From: CF-72 sp051006215
GTDB lineage: Bacteria; Chloroflexota; UBA6077; CF-72
Direction: 5' to 3'
Length of the DNA: 64,000 nt
NCBI GenBank assembly: GCA_051006215.1
Contig: JBPCIO010000005.1
Location: 10,690-74,689, forward strand
Numbering within the stretch: position 1 is the stretch's first letter; each line of letters opens with the position of its first letter. The notes below the pieces were generated by a model, which saw only the letters and a list, made by a program, of their open reading frames with translations, searched no databases and was not told where the DNA came from. Positions 7,700-16,239 of the stretch are shown one piece after another. The translations under genes and the position numbers were made by a program.

Positions 7700-8500
7700 A
7701 TGCTGGCGCGCTTCGAGCAACTGATGCAAGACGCGGTCGAAGGCAGCCTACGCCGCGTGTTTCCGACCACCCTCCAGCCGGTGCAGCTCGCCAAGGCCGC
7801 CGCGCGAGCGATGGAGCAAGGCCAAGTGATCGGCGTGCACGGCCCGCAGGTGGCCAACGCGTATCGGCTGCGCCTGGCACCGCGCGACCTGGAGCGCTTC
7901 GCTCACTACGCGGCAACGCTGTCGCTCGAGCTCAGCCGGTACCTGGTGGAGTATGCGCGCGAGCGCGGCCTGCAGCCCATCGCCGAGCCGCGTGTCGAGC
8001 TGCTCGGGGACGCCACCGTCAAGGTGGGCACTGTCCGCGCAGAGGCGCAGTTCGTTGATCTTGCGCCTGCGTTGAAGAAAGCTGTCGAGGCTGGGGCGGC
8101 AGGCACCCGCCGACTGCGTCTTGCGGACCTGGCGAGCGCCCGCGCAGCCGCTCGGGATACGTATGCCGAAGGTAATCCGGTGCTTTGGCTTGTCGACGCT
8201 TCGGGTGAGCGCTTCCTGCTCGAATCCCAGGTCGGCATCGTTCGCGTCGGGCGCGGCGCCGACAACGACCTGGTTCTGAGCAATCAACGCGTTTCGCGCT
8301 ACCACGCCCAGGTTCGGTGGGTCGAGTCCAGCTGGCTCGTCTACGATCTCGACAGCACCAATGGCACATGGGTGGATGAGCAGCGGGTACTGCCGTCGCG
8401 TCCAAACCAGCTGACCCACGGCGCGGTTGTGCGATTCGGCGATCACGAGCTCAGCGCCCGCAGCGAACACGACCTCGCACCAGCCTCACATCCGGACTGA
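7700..8500 (+). CDS. fhaA: FhaA-like protein: DUF3662 plus FHA domain
   Basis: A 266-residue protein. Residues 1-115 match the DUF3662 N-terminal domain of actinobacterial FhaA (FEQLMQDAVEG...L-PVQLAKAAARAME, then ANAYRLRLAP-DLERF). Residues about 175-245 are a forkhead-associated domain with the phospho-Thr-binding set GRG near 187, SRYH near 202 and the NG pair in DSTNGTWV. FHA domains recognise Thr-phosphorylated partners. In Actinobacteria fhaA and fhaB sit beside the pknA/pknB kinases and cell-shape genes. Here the next gene is FhaB-like, but no kinase or phosphatase is in view. Confidence 0.86.
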   Translation: MLARFEQLMQDAVEGSLRRVFPTTLQPVQLAKAAARAMEQGQVIGVHGPQVANAYRLRLAPRDLERFAHYAATLSLELSRYLVEYARERGLQPIAEPRVELLGDATVKVGTVRAEAQFVDLAPALKKAVEAGAAGTRRLRLADLASARAAARDTYAEGNPVLWLVDASGERFLLESQVGIVRVGRGADNDLVLSNQRVSRYHAQVRWVESSWLVYDLDSTNGTWVDEQRVLPSRPNQLTHGAVVRFGDHELSARSEHDLAPASHPD

Positions 8501-8506
8501 AGCCGC

Positions 8507-8977
8507 TTGGACGTCCTGGACCTGGCCATCCTCGGGCTGCGTATAGCGCTGGTGGGCGTGCTGTACGGGTTCCTGGTAGTTGTCCTGCGCTCGGCCGGGC
8601 GCTGGCTGGACACGCCGCGGTCGGCTGAGTCCGCGGGGTCGTCCTCGAGCAGGCCTGGGCTGCGGCTCGTCGTACTTGACGCGGGTGATTCAGGGCTGAC
8701 GCCTGGCCAGACAATCGAGGTGTCGGATGAGGCCACTCTGGGCCGCGCTGAGCGGGCCGAGGTGGTGGTTGCGGATGCAGCCGTGTCGGCCGAACATGCG
8801 CGTGTTCGGCGAAGCGGCAAAAACTGGGTGGTGGTCGACCTGGGAAGCACCAATGGCACGCTGGTCAACAACTCACGCGTGAATGGCCAGACCCTGCTGC
8901 ATGACGGCGACCTACTCGTACTTGGCGGAGTCCGCCTGAAGATTGGCCTCGGTTCTTCGTCGCGGGACGAGGGCTGA
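8507..8977 (+). CDS. fhaB: FhaB-like membrane-anchored FHA-domain protein
   Basis: A 156-residue protein with one N-terminal membrane helix (about residues 5-27) and a cytoplasmic FHA domain (about 55-150). Phosphopeptide-binding residues are visible as LGRAERAEV, SAEHARV and LGSTNGTLVNN. This is the FhaB arrangement. TTG 8507 is taken as the start, 6 bp after the FhaA-like stop, so the two are translationally linked. It likely relays signals from a Ser/Thr kinase encoded elsewhere. Confidence 0.85.
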   Translation: MDVLDLAILGLRIALVGVLYGFLVVVLRSAGRWLDTPRSAESAGSSSSRPGLRLVVLDAGDSGLTPGQTIEVSDEATLGRAERAEVVVADAAVSAEHARVRRSGKNWVVVDLGSTNGTLVNNSRVNGQTLLHDGDLLVLGGVRLKIGLGSSSRDEG

Positions 8978-9047
8978 GGCGTATCGGGAGCGTAGGTGCG
9001 CCATACTGGACGCAGCGCAGACGCGAAAGGGGGCTAGCCGCCAAACC

Positions 9048-9392
9048 ATGTCGGACTCATTTAGCCAGTCCAAAGCCGATCAGGGCGTTATGGAACTGAT
9101 CGTCGATCAGCTCGAGGAGCTGGTTGTCAGCATCATCGAAGAGATCCGCGAACGACCAATGGTCGCCCTGGCCATTGTCGCCGGTGTGGTCGGGGCGATC
9201 ATCGGCTCGGTCCTGGCTGGAGGCCTGGGTCGGCGGACTTCCCCCCCAGTGCACGTCGTTCGCAAGGCACGTGGGGTGTCGGAGGCAGCCGATTTAGCGG
9301 GATTGGGGCTCAGACTGCTCCAGAATCCTATGGTCCGCGGGTACGTGCGTTCGATTGCCGAAGGCCAGCTCAAGAAACGCTTTTCCCGCTGA
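9048..9392 (+). CDS. Single-pass membrane protein, unknown function
   Basis: A 114-residue protein with an acidic amphipathic N-terminal helix (about 15-40), one glycine-rich membrane helix (about 42-64) and a basic C-terminal tail. The internal ATG at 9048 is preferred over upstream starts that would overlap fhaB and give a basic, non-typical N-terminus. It follows the FHA pair by 70 bp on the same strand and could be part of that operon. No family was recognised. The helix-Gly-zipper-membrane layout resembles DUF883/YqjD-like membrane anchors, but that is a shape likeness only. Confidence 0.6.
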   Translation: MSDSFSQSKADQGVMELIVDQLEELVVSIIEEIRERPMVALAIVAGVVGAIIGSVLAGGLGRRTSPPVHVVRKARGVSEAADLAGLGLRLLQNPMVRGYVRSIAEGQLKKRFSR

Positions 9393-9454
9393 GGCACCCG
9401 AGACCGCGGCCCGAGCGGCACACGCGAATTTAGAACACATGTACGAGGTGCTGG

Positions 9455-9460
9455 TACACT
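9455..9460 (+). promoter_or_regulatory. -10 box (TACACT) upstream of the dinG-like gene
   Basis: TACACT with 12 nt to the GTG start at 9473. No strong -35 element precedes it. Confidence 0.4.
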
Positions 9461-9472
9461 AACCCAGCACTC

Positions 9473-12271
9473 GTGGTTTCGGTTCCCACCGCGGACACAC
9501 CCCGTCAGACGCGACTGGCCGTTCTGGTGCTAGTCAGCTCCAGCAGCGGCCATTTCGCTGCGCTCGCCTTCAACGGGGAAGCTACTGTCCAGCAGCTCGA
9601 GGGGCGCCCCGACCAGGTTCCGACCGCACAACTCCTGGCTGAGTTGGTCGACGGCGTACCGGTCATCACGGACGCGCCCAGACGCGCGATCGAGGTACTC
9701 AGCCGAGCCGGCGCACGGGTGCCAGTAGTGTGGGATGTGCTCGAACTTGCCTCACTGCTCGCGCCGGGCTGTCCGAGTGGCGGCTTGGATCGGGTCGCGC
9801 AGTTCTTCTCAATAGCCGTCACTGGATCCGGGCTGATGCCCCAGGCCCGGCGCGCGGTTATGCTGTTCGAGCTGCTGGGAACGTTGTTGGAGCAGCTCGA
9901 CACGCAGACCCTGCTCCACGTCACGCGCCTGGGACTCGGGCTGGACTGGCCGCTGCGGCTGGTATTCGCGGAGGCTCTCCGGCATCGCACACTCTCGGTG
10001 CTTGAAACAGGCGCCCTTGCGGCCGGCACGCCAATCGGCGCCTGGGTCGCCCAGGGGGCGCGTGGCCGTCGGCCCCAAGCAGCCAGCCCAGCGGCTACGC
10101 CAGCGCCGTTGGACCCGGCCGATGTCTCGCGCCGGCTAGCACCGGACGCCGATATCGCCCACCTGCTACCAAACTACGAGGCCCGGGACGAGCAAGTGCG
10201 CATGGCGCAACTGGTGACCCAGACCCTCAACCAGGGTGGCCAACTGCTGTTAGAAGCAGGGACAGGCACCGGGAAGGGTCTCGCGTATCTTCTTCCGGCC
10301 GCGCTGCACGCGCTGAAAAATGGCCGTCGCGTGGTGGTCTCGACGGCGACGACGACACTCCAGGACCAGCTCTTTGAACGCGATCTGCCGCTGGTCGAGG
10401 CCGGACTGGTCGCTCAAGACAGTCAAACGAAGGAGCCGTTACGCGCCACCGTGTTGAAGGGTCGCGCCAACTACCTGTGCCTGCGGCGCTGGCAGACGAT
10501 GCTGCATGCCGACGACCTTTCGCCGTCTGACCGCATGTTGTTGATCAAGACGCTGTTCTGGCTGCCGCACACCAGCACCGGCGATCGCGCAGAGCTGCAT
10601 CTGACACCCGCCGAGGAAGAGTCCTGGCAGCGGGTAAGCGCCATCACGGAAGCCTGCACTCCACTGCGCTGCGCGTACCACCGAATCGGCGTGTGCTTTC
10701 TGGCACAGGCTAGACGAGCGGCAGAGGACAGTCACATCGTGATCGCTAATCACGCCTTGCTGCTGTCCGATCTGGCAAGCCGCAGCCGGGTACTCCCCGA
10801 CTACGACGTGCTGATCGTAGACGAGGCGCATCATCTTGAGGACGAGGCCACTCACCAGCTCGGCTGGCGCTTGGGTGAGCGCGAGCTGCTCAATCGGCTG
10901 GATCGGTTGTGGAGCCCCGGCCCTGGTGAAAGCGGTGCTGTACGCGAGGCGGTTGGGCTCATCACCGCGTCGGGCGGCTTTCACCTGCACGCCGAGCTTC
11001 GGCTACTCCTGGAACGGGGCGAGCATGCAGCGCTGCAACTCGCATCGGCGATCCGCCGCTGCTTCGAGGCTCTGGTGCACCTCTTGGAGGATGCTGAGCA
11101 GCTCGGGGGTGGTGACGAGACGGCTGTGCGTATCACCCACGCTCTCCGGGCTGGGTCCGCCTGGCAGGCTCTCGAACAACAGTGGACGGAAGCCGTCGAA
11201 CAGCAGCAGGTGGTCGAGGGCGTCATCGCTGAGATTTCCGCCGAGCTCGAAGCACTGCCCGGTGCGCTCGAGGCGGCGCGCGACCTGGCGGCCGAGCTGA
11301 GCGGGCATCTCGACTACTGGCGCGAGATCCGCCGCCGCTTGCGGGTGTGCATCCACGTGCCGGACCCGGCCGCCGTCCATTGGATCTCCGGCGGGGGCCG
11401 CTTTCGGTCGGCGTGGCTGAATGCCGCACCTCTGGGGGTAGCCAGCCTGCTGAGAGAGCGCCTATTCGCCATCCCCGAAGCGGCAATTCTCGTCTCGGCC
11501 ACGCTCGCCGTCGGCGGCTCGTTCGACTATATGAAGCGACGCCTCGGGCTAGACGAGGCAGGTGCAGAAGCCCTCGGCTCGCCTTTCGACTACGCCCGGG
11601 CCGCGCTGCTGTACGTGCCCAACGACCTGCCCGACCCAAATCAATCCGGTTACCAGGTGTTGATGGAGCGCACCATTCTCGAGGTGGTGACCCGGCTGCA
11701 CGGCCGCACGCTGGTCCTGTTCACGTCCCGCGCTCACCTGCGAGCCACCTACCATGGGCTGCGTGAGCCCCTTGCCGGCCAGGGCATCAAACTGCTGGCG
11801 CAAGGCATCGACGAGAGCTCCCGAACCCGACTGCTGGAGGCATTCCGACGCGGCTCGCGCGTGGCGCTGTTCGGCACCAGTGCTTTCTGGGAAGGCATCG
11901 ACGTGGTCGGCGAGGCACTCAGCTGCGTCATGGTCACTCGTCTTCCCTTCGCCGTGCCGACCGATCCGGTGTACGCGGCACGCGCAGAACAGTTCGACGA
12001 CCCTTTCAGCGAGTACGCCGTGCCGCAAGCGGTGCTGCGCCTGAAACAGGGCTTTGGACGTCTGATTCGGTCGCGCGCCGATCGGGGCGGCGTGGTAGTG
12101 CTCGACCGGCGACTGATTACCCGCTTCTACGGGCAGGTATTCGTCCGCTCGCTGCCTGCCTGCAGCGTACGCCAGGGGCCAGCAGCTCGAACCTGCGCCG
12201 AGGTCGGAGACTGGGTCACGCCTGACGCGAACTTCACAAAGACGACGTTGCTGCCAGCCGCTCCAGGATAA
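9473..12271 (+). CDS. dinG: DinG/XPD-family Fe-S DNA helicase with degenerate N-terminal exonuclease-like domain
   Basis: A 932-residue superfamily 2 helicase. Walker A is AGTGTGKG near residue 266 and the DEAH box is VDEAHH near 450. Four cysteines (336, 395, 400, 408) lie between them as in XPD/DinG, where they bind a 4Fe-4S cluster needed for 5'-3' unwinding. The C-terminal motor half is complete, ending with the GFGRLIRS-x-x-D-x-G motif VI. Residues 1-200 align in outline with the DnaQ-like exonuclease domain of Firmicutes DinG (a VWDVLELASLLAPG block), but the acidic catalytic residues are gone. The GTG start has a -10 box 12 nt upstream. Its 3' end overlaps the convergent phosphorylase gene by 38 bp. 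Confidence 0.88.
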   Translation: MVSVPTADTPRQTRLAVLVLVSSSSGHFAALAFNGEATVQQLEGRPDQVPTAQLLAELVDGVPVITDAPRRAIEVLSRAGARVPVVWDVLELASLLAPGCPSGGLDRVAQFFSIAVTGSGLMPQARRAVMLFELLGTLLEQLDTQTLLHVTRLGLGLDWPLRLVFAEALRHRTLSVLETGALAAGTPIGAWVAQGARGRRPQAASPAATPAPLDPADVSRRLAPDADIAHLLPNYEARDEQVRMAQLVTQTLNQGGQLLLEAGTGTGKGLAYLLPAALHALKNGRRVVVSTATTTLQDQLFERDLPLVEAGLVAQDSQTKEPLRATVLKGRANYLCLRRWQTMLHADDLSPSDRMLLIKTLFWLPHTSTGDRAELHLTPAEEESWQRVSAITEACTPLRCAYHRIGVCFLAQARRAAEDSHIVIANHALLLSDLASRSRVLPDYDVLIVDEAHHLEDEATHQLGWRLGERELLNRLDRLWSPGPGESGAVREAVGLITASGGFHLHAELRLLLERGEHAALQLASAIRRCFEALVHLLEDAEQLGGGDETAVRITHALRAGSAWQALEQQWTEAVEQQQVVEGVIAEISAELEALPGALEAARDLAAELSGHLDYWREIRRRLRVCIHVPDPAAVHWISGGGRFRSAWLNAAPLGVASLLRERLFAIPEAAILVSATLAVGGSFDYMKRRLGLDEAGAEALGSPFDYARAALLYVPNDLPDPNQSGYQVLMERTILEVVTRLHGRTLVLFTSRAHLRATYHGLREPLAGQGIKLLAQGIDESSRTRLLEAFRRGSRVALFGTSAFWEGIDVVGEALSCVMVTRLPFAVPTDPVYAARAEQFDDPFSEYAVPQAVLRLKQGFGRLIRSRADRGGVVVLDRRLITRFYGQVFVRSLPACSVRQGPAARTCAEVGDWVTPDANFTKTTLLPAAPG

Positions 12272-13544
12272 CCCGCGGCGCTTCCACGGCGGTTGGTGAA
12301 AGCACCATAGCGCTACGCAGGGCGCGCTCGGCGTCTGGTAGTCGCGTTTCGTCGTTGGCGTGCAACGTTGCGATCGATTGCCCGCGATGGACAAAGTCCG
12401 CCACTTTTGCGTTGAGCAGCACGCCGACCGCGAGGTCAATCGGCTCTCCCTTGCGTTCGCGGCCAGCGCCGAGTGCGATGCTCGCCCGTGCCACGCCCAG
12501 CGCGTCCAATTTGGCCAGGTAGCCATCCTCCTCGGCCAAAAGCTGGCGTTGTATGCGCGCAGTCGGCAGCCTGGCCCGATCGTCAAACGAAGCCGCATCA
12601 CCTCCCTGAGCCACGACCATGCGCCGCAGGGTCTCGCGCGCCGAACCCGAACGCAGGGCACGCTCGACCTCGACGCGACCCACCTGGCCGTTGGAAGCCA
12701 GCCCCACGATCGTGGTGGCAATATCGAGAACAAACGCGGTGAAATCGGACGGCCCGTTGCCATCCAGTGTGTCCAGGGCTTCACTCACCTCGAGCGCGTT
12801 GCCGACAGCCCGACCCAAAGGCTGCGACATATCACTCACGACGGCTGCCATCCGGCGGCCAGCCGCGGCACCGATGTCGATCATCGTTTTGGCTAGAGCC
12901 ACCGCCGAATCGCGCTCGCGCAAAAACGCGCCGGAGCCGGTCTTGACGTCGAGCACGATCACACTTGCTCCAGCCGCGAGCTTCTTGGACATGATGCTGC
13001 TGGCGATCAGGGGAATACTGGGCACGGTGCCGGTCACATCCCGTAGCGCATACAGCTTGCCGTCCGCCGGTGCCAGGTCCGCGGACTGACCGCTGATAAC
13101 GATGCCGATCTCGCGCAGCTGTCGCACAAACGTCGCCGCGTCCAGATCAACGTGTATGTCTTTAAAAGACTCGAGCTTGTCGACCGTACCGCCCGTGAAG
13201 CCAAGTCCGCGTCCGCTCATCTTGCCAACCGGGACCCCGACCGCGGCGACGAGCGGCATGACTGCAAGCGAGGTCTTATCGCCCACGCCGCCTGTAGAGT
13301 GCTTGTCGGCCACCGGTCGGCCAATCGACGAGAGGTCAAGCTGTTCCCCGCTGGCAGCCATGACCTGGGTCAGGTCCGCGACTTCCGCAGCTTGCATGCC
13401 GCGCCAGCAGACCGCCATGAGCCAGGCTGCGACCTGGTAGTCAGGTACCTCCTCGCGCACGTAGCCGTCGATGAGCACTTCGAGGTCGTGGCGCGAGTGC
13501 GTGCCGCCGGCGCACTTCTTCTCGATCAGATCCACAATCCGCAC
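12234..13544 (-). CDS. pdp: Pyrimidine-nucleoside (thymidine) phosphorylase
   Basis: A 436-residue enzyme that splits thymidine, uridine or deoxyuridine with phosphate to base and (deoxy)ribose-1-phosphate. The family signature KHSTGGVGDKTSL is present at about residues 81-93, followed by KMSGRGLGFTGGTVDKLES. Length fits the Pdp/DeoA family. The domains are alpha 1-65, the phosphate-binding alpha/beta core, and a C-terminal alpha+beta domain from about 345. Start GTG 13544 is 6 bp after the alanine racemase stop, so alr and pdp form one operon. Whether it is strict DeoA or broad Pdp cannot be decided by eye. Confidence 0.93.
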   Translation of the reverse strand: MRIVDLIEKKCAGGTHSRHDLEVLIDGYVREEVPDYQVAAWLMAVCWRGMQAAEVADLTQVMAASGEQLDLSSIGRPVADKHSTGGVGDKTSLAVMPLVAAVGVPVGKMSGRGLGFTGGTVDKLESFKDIHVDLDAATFVRQLREIGIVISGQSADLAPADGKLYALRDVTGTVPSIPLIASSIMSKKLAAGASVIVLDVKTGSGAFLRERDSAVALAKTMIDIGAAAGRRMAAVVSDMSQPLGRAVGNALEVSEALDTLDGNGPSDFTAFVLDIATTIVGLASNGQVGRVEVERALRSGSARETLRRMVVAQGGDAASFDDRARLPTARIQRQLLAEEDGYLAKLDALGVARASIALGAGRERKGEPIDLAVGVLLNAKVADFVHRGQSIATLHANDETRLPDAERALRSAMVLSPTAVEAPRVILERLAATSSL

Positions 13545-13550
13545 AGCGGT

Positions 13551-14723
13551 CTAGCCTGCTACAAATTCGGCGAGCTCGTCGCAGGCAAGGGTGGCCGTCA
13601 TGACTGGCTTACCGGCACGCAAATAGACGCGCGGGGCACGGCTTCCAAGTCGCACCAGCAGCTCATGCGGAATAATGCCCGCCGACTCGGCGAACTCGTC
13701 TAGCGTAATCTCGTCAACGCCCTGGCGGCCGAGGACGACCACCTCATCGCCCGGCTCCACGTCGGGCACATGCGAAACGTCTGCCATGGCCATGTCCATC
13801 GAGACCGTCCCTATCAGCGGCGCCCGCTGGCCACGAATCAGGACCCGGCCCCGATTGCTGCAGGCGCGCGGCAACCCATCGGCGTAACCGCAAGCTATCA
13901 ACGCTACACGCATGGGGCGGAAGACTTTGTACGTGCGGCCATAACCAACCGAGGAACCGACCGCCGGGGTGTGGAAGCGCACAACCCGGGCTTTGAGGGC
14001 TACCGCTCCGCGCAGCGACCCCACCCGCGGTACCCAACCCGTGGCGTAGGCCCCCGCTAGCGCGATGCCCGCTCGAATCGTGTCCAGCCCTGCGCCAGGT
14101 ACGCGAAGCGCGCCCGCGGAATTCGCGGCATGCTTCAGACCCAGGCTCAGGCCCTGGCTCTCGAGCTGCTGGCTGATGGCGAGAAAGCGCGCCAACTGCT
14201 GATGCGCAAAGAAGGGATCCGCGTCATCGGCCGCAGCGAAGTGGGTATAAAACCCTTCCAGGTGCAGGCTGGGGACGTTCACCAGGCCCCGAACGATGGC
14301 CATTGCCTCTTCGGGTGGAGCTCCGTAGCGGGTCATCCAGGTGTCGACCTTCACCTGCACGCCCAGCACCTGGCCGGCCGCGCCGGCCGCGTCCGCCAGA
14401 CGTTCCACTGTGCCCCAATCGCTGATGCTGGGTGTCAGATTGCTGGCGACAACTTCAGCGCAATCGTCTGCGTCCAGTCCGCCCAGGAGCAGGATGGGCT
14501 GACGAAAGCCGCCCGATCGAAGGCGGCGCGCCTCAGCCATGCGCGCCACCGCCACGCCACGTGCGCCCGCCTGAACAGCAGCAACGGCCACGGCCGAGGC
14601 CCCCATCCCATACGCCTGGGCTTTCACGACCGCGGTCACCCCCTCGCGCGGCTGAGCAGCGGCCTGGAGCGCACGGACGTTGTCGGCGATGGCGTCCAGG
14701 TCGACTTCGATCCAGCACAGCAT
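13551..14723 (-). CDS. alr: Alanine racemase
   Basis: A 390-residue PLP enzyme making D-alanine for peptidoglycan. The cofactor lysine is Lys34 in AVVKAQAYGMG (usual form AVVKANAYGHG). The opposite catalytic tyrosine lies in the GYGRTY motif near residue 268, followed by GYADGLPR. The SMDMAMADV segment lines the active site. The first domain is the TIM barrel and the last 120 residues form the beta domain. ATG 14723 follows a TACACT box by 8 nt, suggesting a leaderless mRNA. It is divergent from proS, with 37 bp between the starts. Confidence 0.95.
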   Translation of the reverse strand: MLCWIEVDLDAIADNVRALQAAAQPREGVTAVVKAQAYGMGASAVAVAAVQAGARGVAVARMAEARRLRSGGFRQPILLLGGLDADDCAEVVASNLTPSISDWGTVERLADAAGAAGQVLGVQVKVDTWMTRYGAPPEEAMAIVRGLVNVPSLHLEGFYTHFAAADDADPFFAHQQLARFLAISQQLESQGLSLGLKHAANSAGALRVPGAGLDTIRAGIALAGAYATGWVPRVGSLRGAVALKARVVRFHTPAVGSSVGYGRTYKVFRPMRVALIACGYADGLPRACSNRGRVLIRGQRAPLIGTVSMDMAMADVSHVPDVEPGDEVVVLGRQGVDEITLDEFAESAGIIPHELLVRLGSRAPRVYLRAGKPVMTATLACDELAEFVAG

Positions 14724-14731
14724 CGATCGAG

Positions 14732-14737
14732 AGTGTA
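14732..14737 (-). promoter_or_regulatory. -10 box (TACACT) of alr
   Basis: Minus-strand TACACT with 8 nt to the alr ATG. It shares a 37-bp divergent promoter region with proS. Confidence 0.45.
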
Positions 14738-14742
14738 TCGGT

Positions 14743-14748
14743 CATAAT
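14743..14748 (+). promoter_or_regulatory. -10 box (CATAAT) of proS
   Basis: CATAAT lies 12 nt before the proS ATG. It is interleaved with the alr promoter region on the opposite strand. Confidence 0.4.
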
Positions 14749-14760
14749 CTTTGCACTACG

Positions 14761-16233
14761 ATGGCCACGCCACACATCGAAGCGAGCGGGCAGCTCCCGC
14801 CCAAGGACGCAAGCGACCCCGAAGCGTTTTCGCGCTGGTATGTCACCGCCATCCGACGCTCGGAGCTGGCCGACTACTTCGAGCCGGTCGGCGGCACGAT
14901 GGTTATTCGCCCGTACGGCTTCAGTCTGTGGGAGAACATGCAGGCTGGGCTCGATACACGCTTCAAGGCCACCGGACACAAGAACGCCTACTTCCCGATG
15001 TTCGTGCCCGAGAGTTTCTTGCGCCGAGAGGCCAAGCACGTCGAAGGCTTCGCACCCGAAGTGGCCTGGGTGACGCACGCTGGTGGCGAGGAGCTGGAAG
15101 AGCGCCTCGCGATCCGACCCACCAGTGAGACGATTTTCGGCCACTTCTACTCGAGATGGATCCAGTCCTGGCGCGACCTGCCGCTGCTCATCAATCAGTG
15201 GGCCAACATCGTGCGGTGGGAAAAACGGACCGTTTTCTTCTTGCGGACGACAGAGTTCTTGTGGCAAGAAGGCCACACGGCCCACCGCCTGGCCAGTGAG
15301 GCTCAGGAAGAAACGATGCGCATGCTCGGCGTGTACGCCGATTTCGCCCAGACCGAGCTAGCGCTGCCGGTTGTGCTCGGCGAAAAAACAGCCGCCGAGC
15401 GCTTTCCTGGCGCAGAAGCGACGTACAGCATCGAAGCGTTGATGCCCGACGGCAAGGCTCTGCAGAGCGGCACGAGCCACTTCCTGGGCCAGAAATTCGC
15501 GCGCGCCTTCGACATCGACTTTCTCGACCAGGACGGACAGCGTAAGTTTGTATGGACCACGAGCTGGGGTATGAGCACACGCATCTTGGGCGGCATGCTC
15601 ATGATGCATGGCGATGACAGCGGCCTGGTGCTGCCGCCGCGGGTAGCGCCGGTGCAGGTGATCGTGGTTCCCATACCCACGCGCTCGGACGACGAAGCAA
15701 CGCTGGTTTCGGAGGCGGTGGCGGGTTTGCTGAAGGAGTTGCTTGCCCGGGGCTTGCGCGCCGAGGCAGATTGGACAGATAAGCGGCCAGGCTGGAAGTT
15801 CAACGAATGGGAGCTCAAGGGTGTCCCTGTGCGCATTGAAGTTGGCCCCCGCGACCTGCGCACCGATCAGGTAACCCTGGTCCGCCGCGACTCGCGAACG
15901 AAGGAGCAGGTCAGCCGGGCCAACGCGGCTGAGCGCGCGCAGGCGCTCATGGGCGAAGTGCATGTCGCGCTGTTCGATCGAGCGCTCGCGTTCCGTGAAG
16001 CCAACACCCACGTCGTAGACGATTTCCAGAGCTTCAAGCGCATCATGCGTGAGGGGCGCGGGTTCATCCGTGCGTATTGGTGTGGCTCGACGGACTGCGA
16101 GGGACGAATCAAGGAGGAAACACGCGCGACCATACGCGTCATCCCGCAGGATTCCGAAGCCGACGGCAGCGGCAGCTGCGTGTACGATCAGCGGCCGGCT
16201 GCAGGTCGAGCGCTGTTCGCGCAGTCCTACTGA
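14761..16233 (+). CDS. proS: Prolyl-tRNA synthetase, short eukaryote/archaeal-like type
   Basis: A 490-residue class II synthetase of the type lacking the bacterial editing insertion between motifs 2 and 3. Visible blocks are WYVTAIRRSELADY, VGGTMVIRPYGFSLWE, the RPTSETIF loop, VRWEKRT (motif 2) with FLRTTEFLWQEGHTAH, the GTSHFLGQ segment, and motif 3 region TTSWGMSTR. An anticodon domain follows. The C-terminal zinc domain runs WCGSTDCEGRIKEETRATIRV and ends in AQSY with the typical terminal Tyr. Its four-Cys site appears to be three Cys plus Asp (C-VY-D instead of CxxC). ATG 14761 is preferred to an in-frame upstream start inside alr's promoter. Confidence 0.95.
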   Translation: MATPHIEASGQLPPKDASDPEAFSRWYVTAIRRSELADYFEPVGGTMVIRPYGFSLWENMQAGLDTRFKATGHKNAYFPMFVPESFLRREAKHVEGFAPEVAWVTHAGGEELEERLAIRPTSETIFGHFYSRWIQSWRDLPLLINQWANIVRWEKRTVFFLRTTEFLWQEGHTAHRLASEAQEETMRMLGVYADFAQTELALPVVLGEKTAAERFPGAEATYSIEALMPDGKALQSGTSHFLGQKFARAFDIDFLDQDGQRKFVWTTSWGMSTRILGGMLMMHGDDSGLVLPPRVAPVQVIVVPIPTRSDDEATLVSEAVAGLLKELLARGLRAEADWTDKRPGWKFNEWELKGVPVRIEVGPRDLRTDQVTLVRRDSRTKEQVSRANAAERAQALMGEVHVALFDRALAFREANTHVVDDFQSFKRIMREGRGFIRAYWCGSTDCEGRIKEETRATIRVIPQDSEADGSGSCVYDQRPAAGRALFAQSY

Positions 16234-16239
16234 GCCGCC

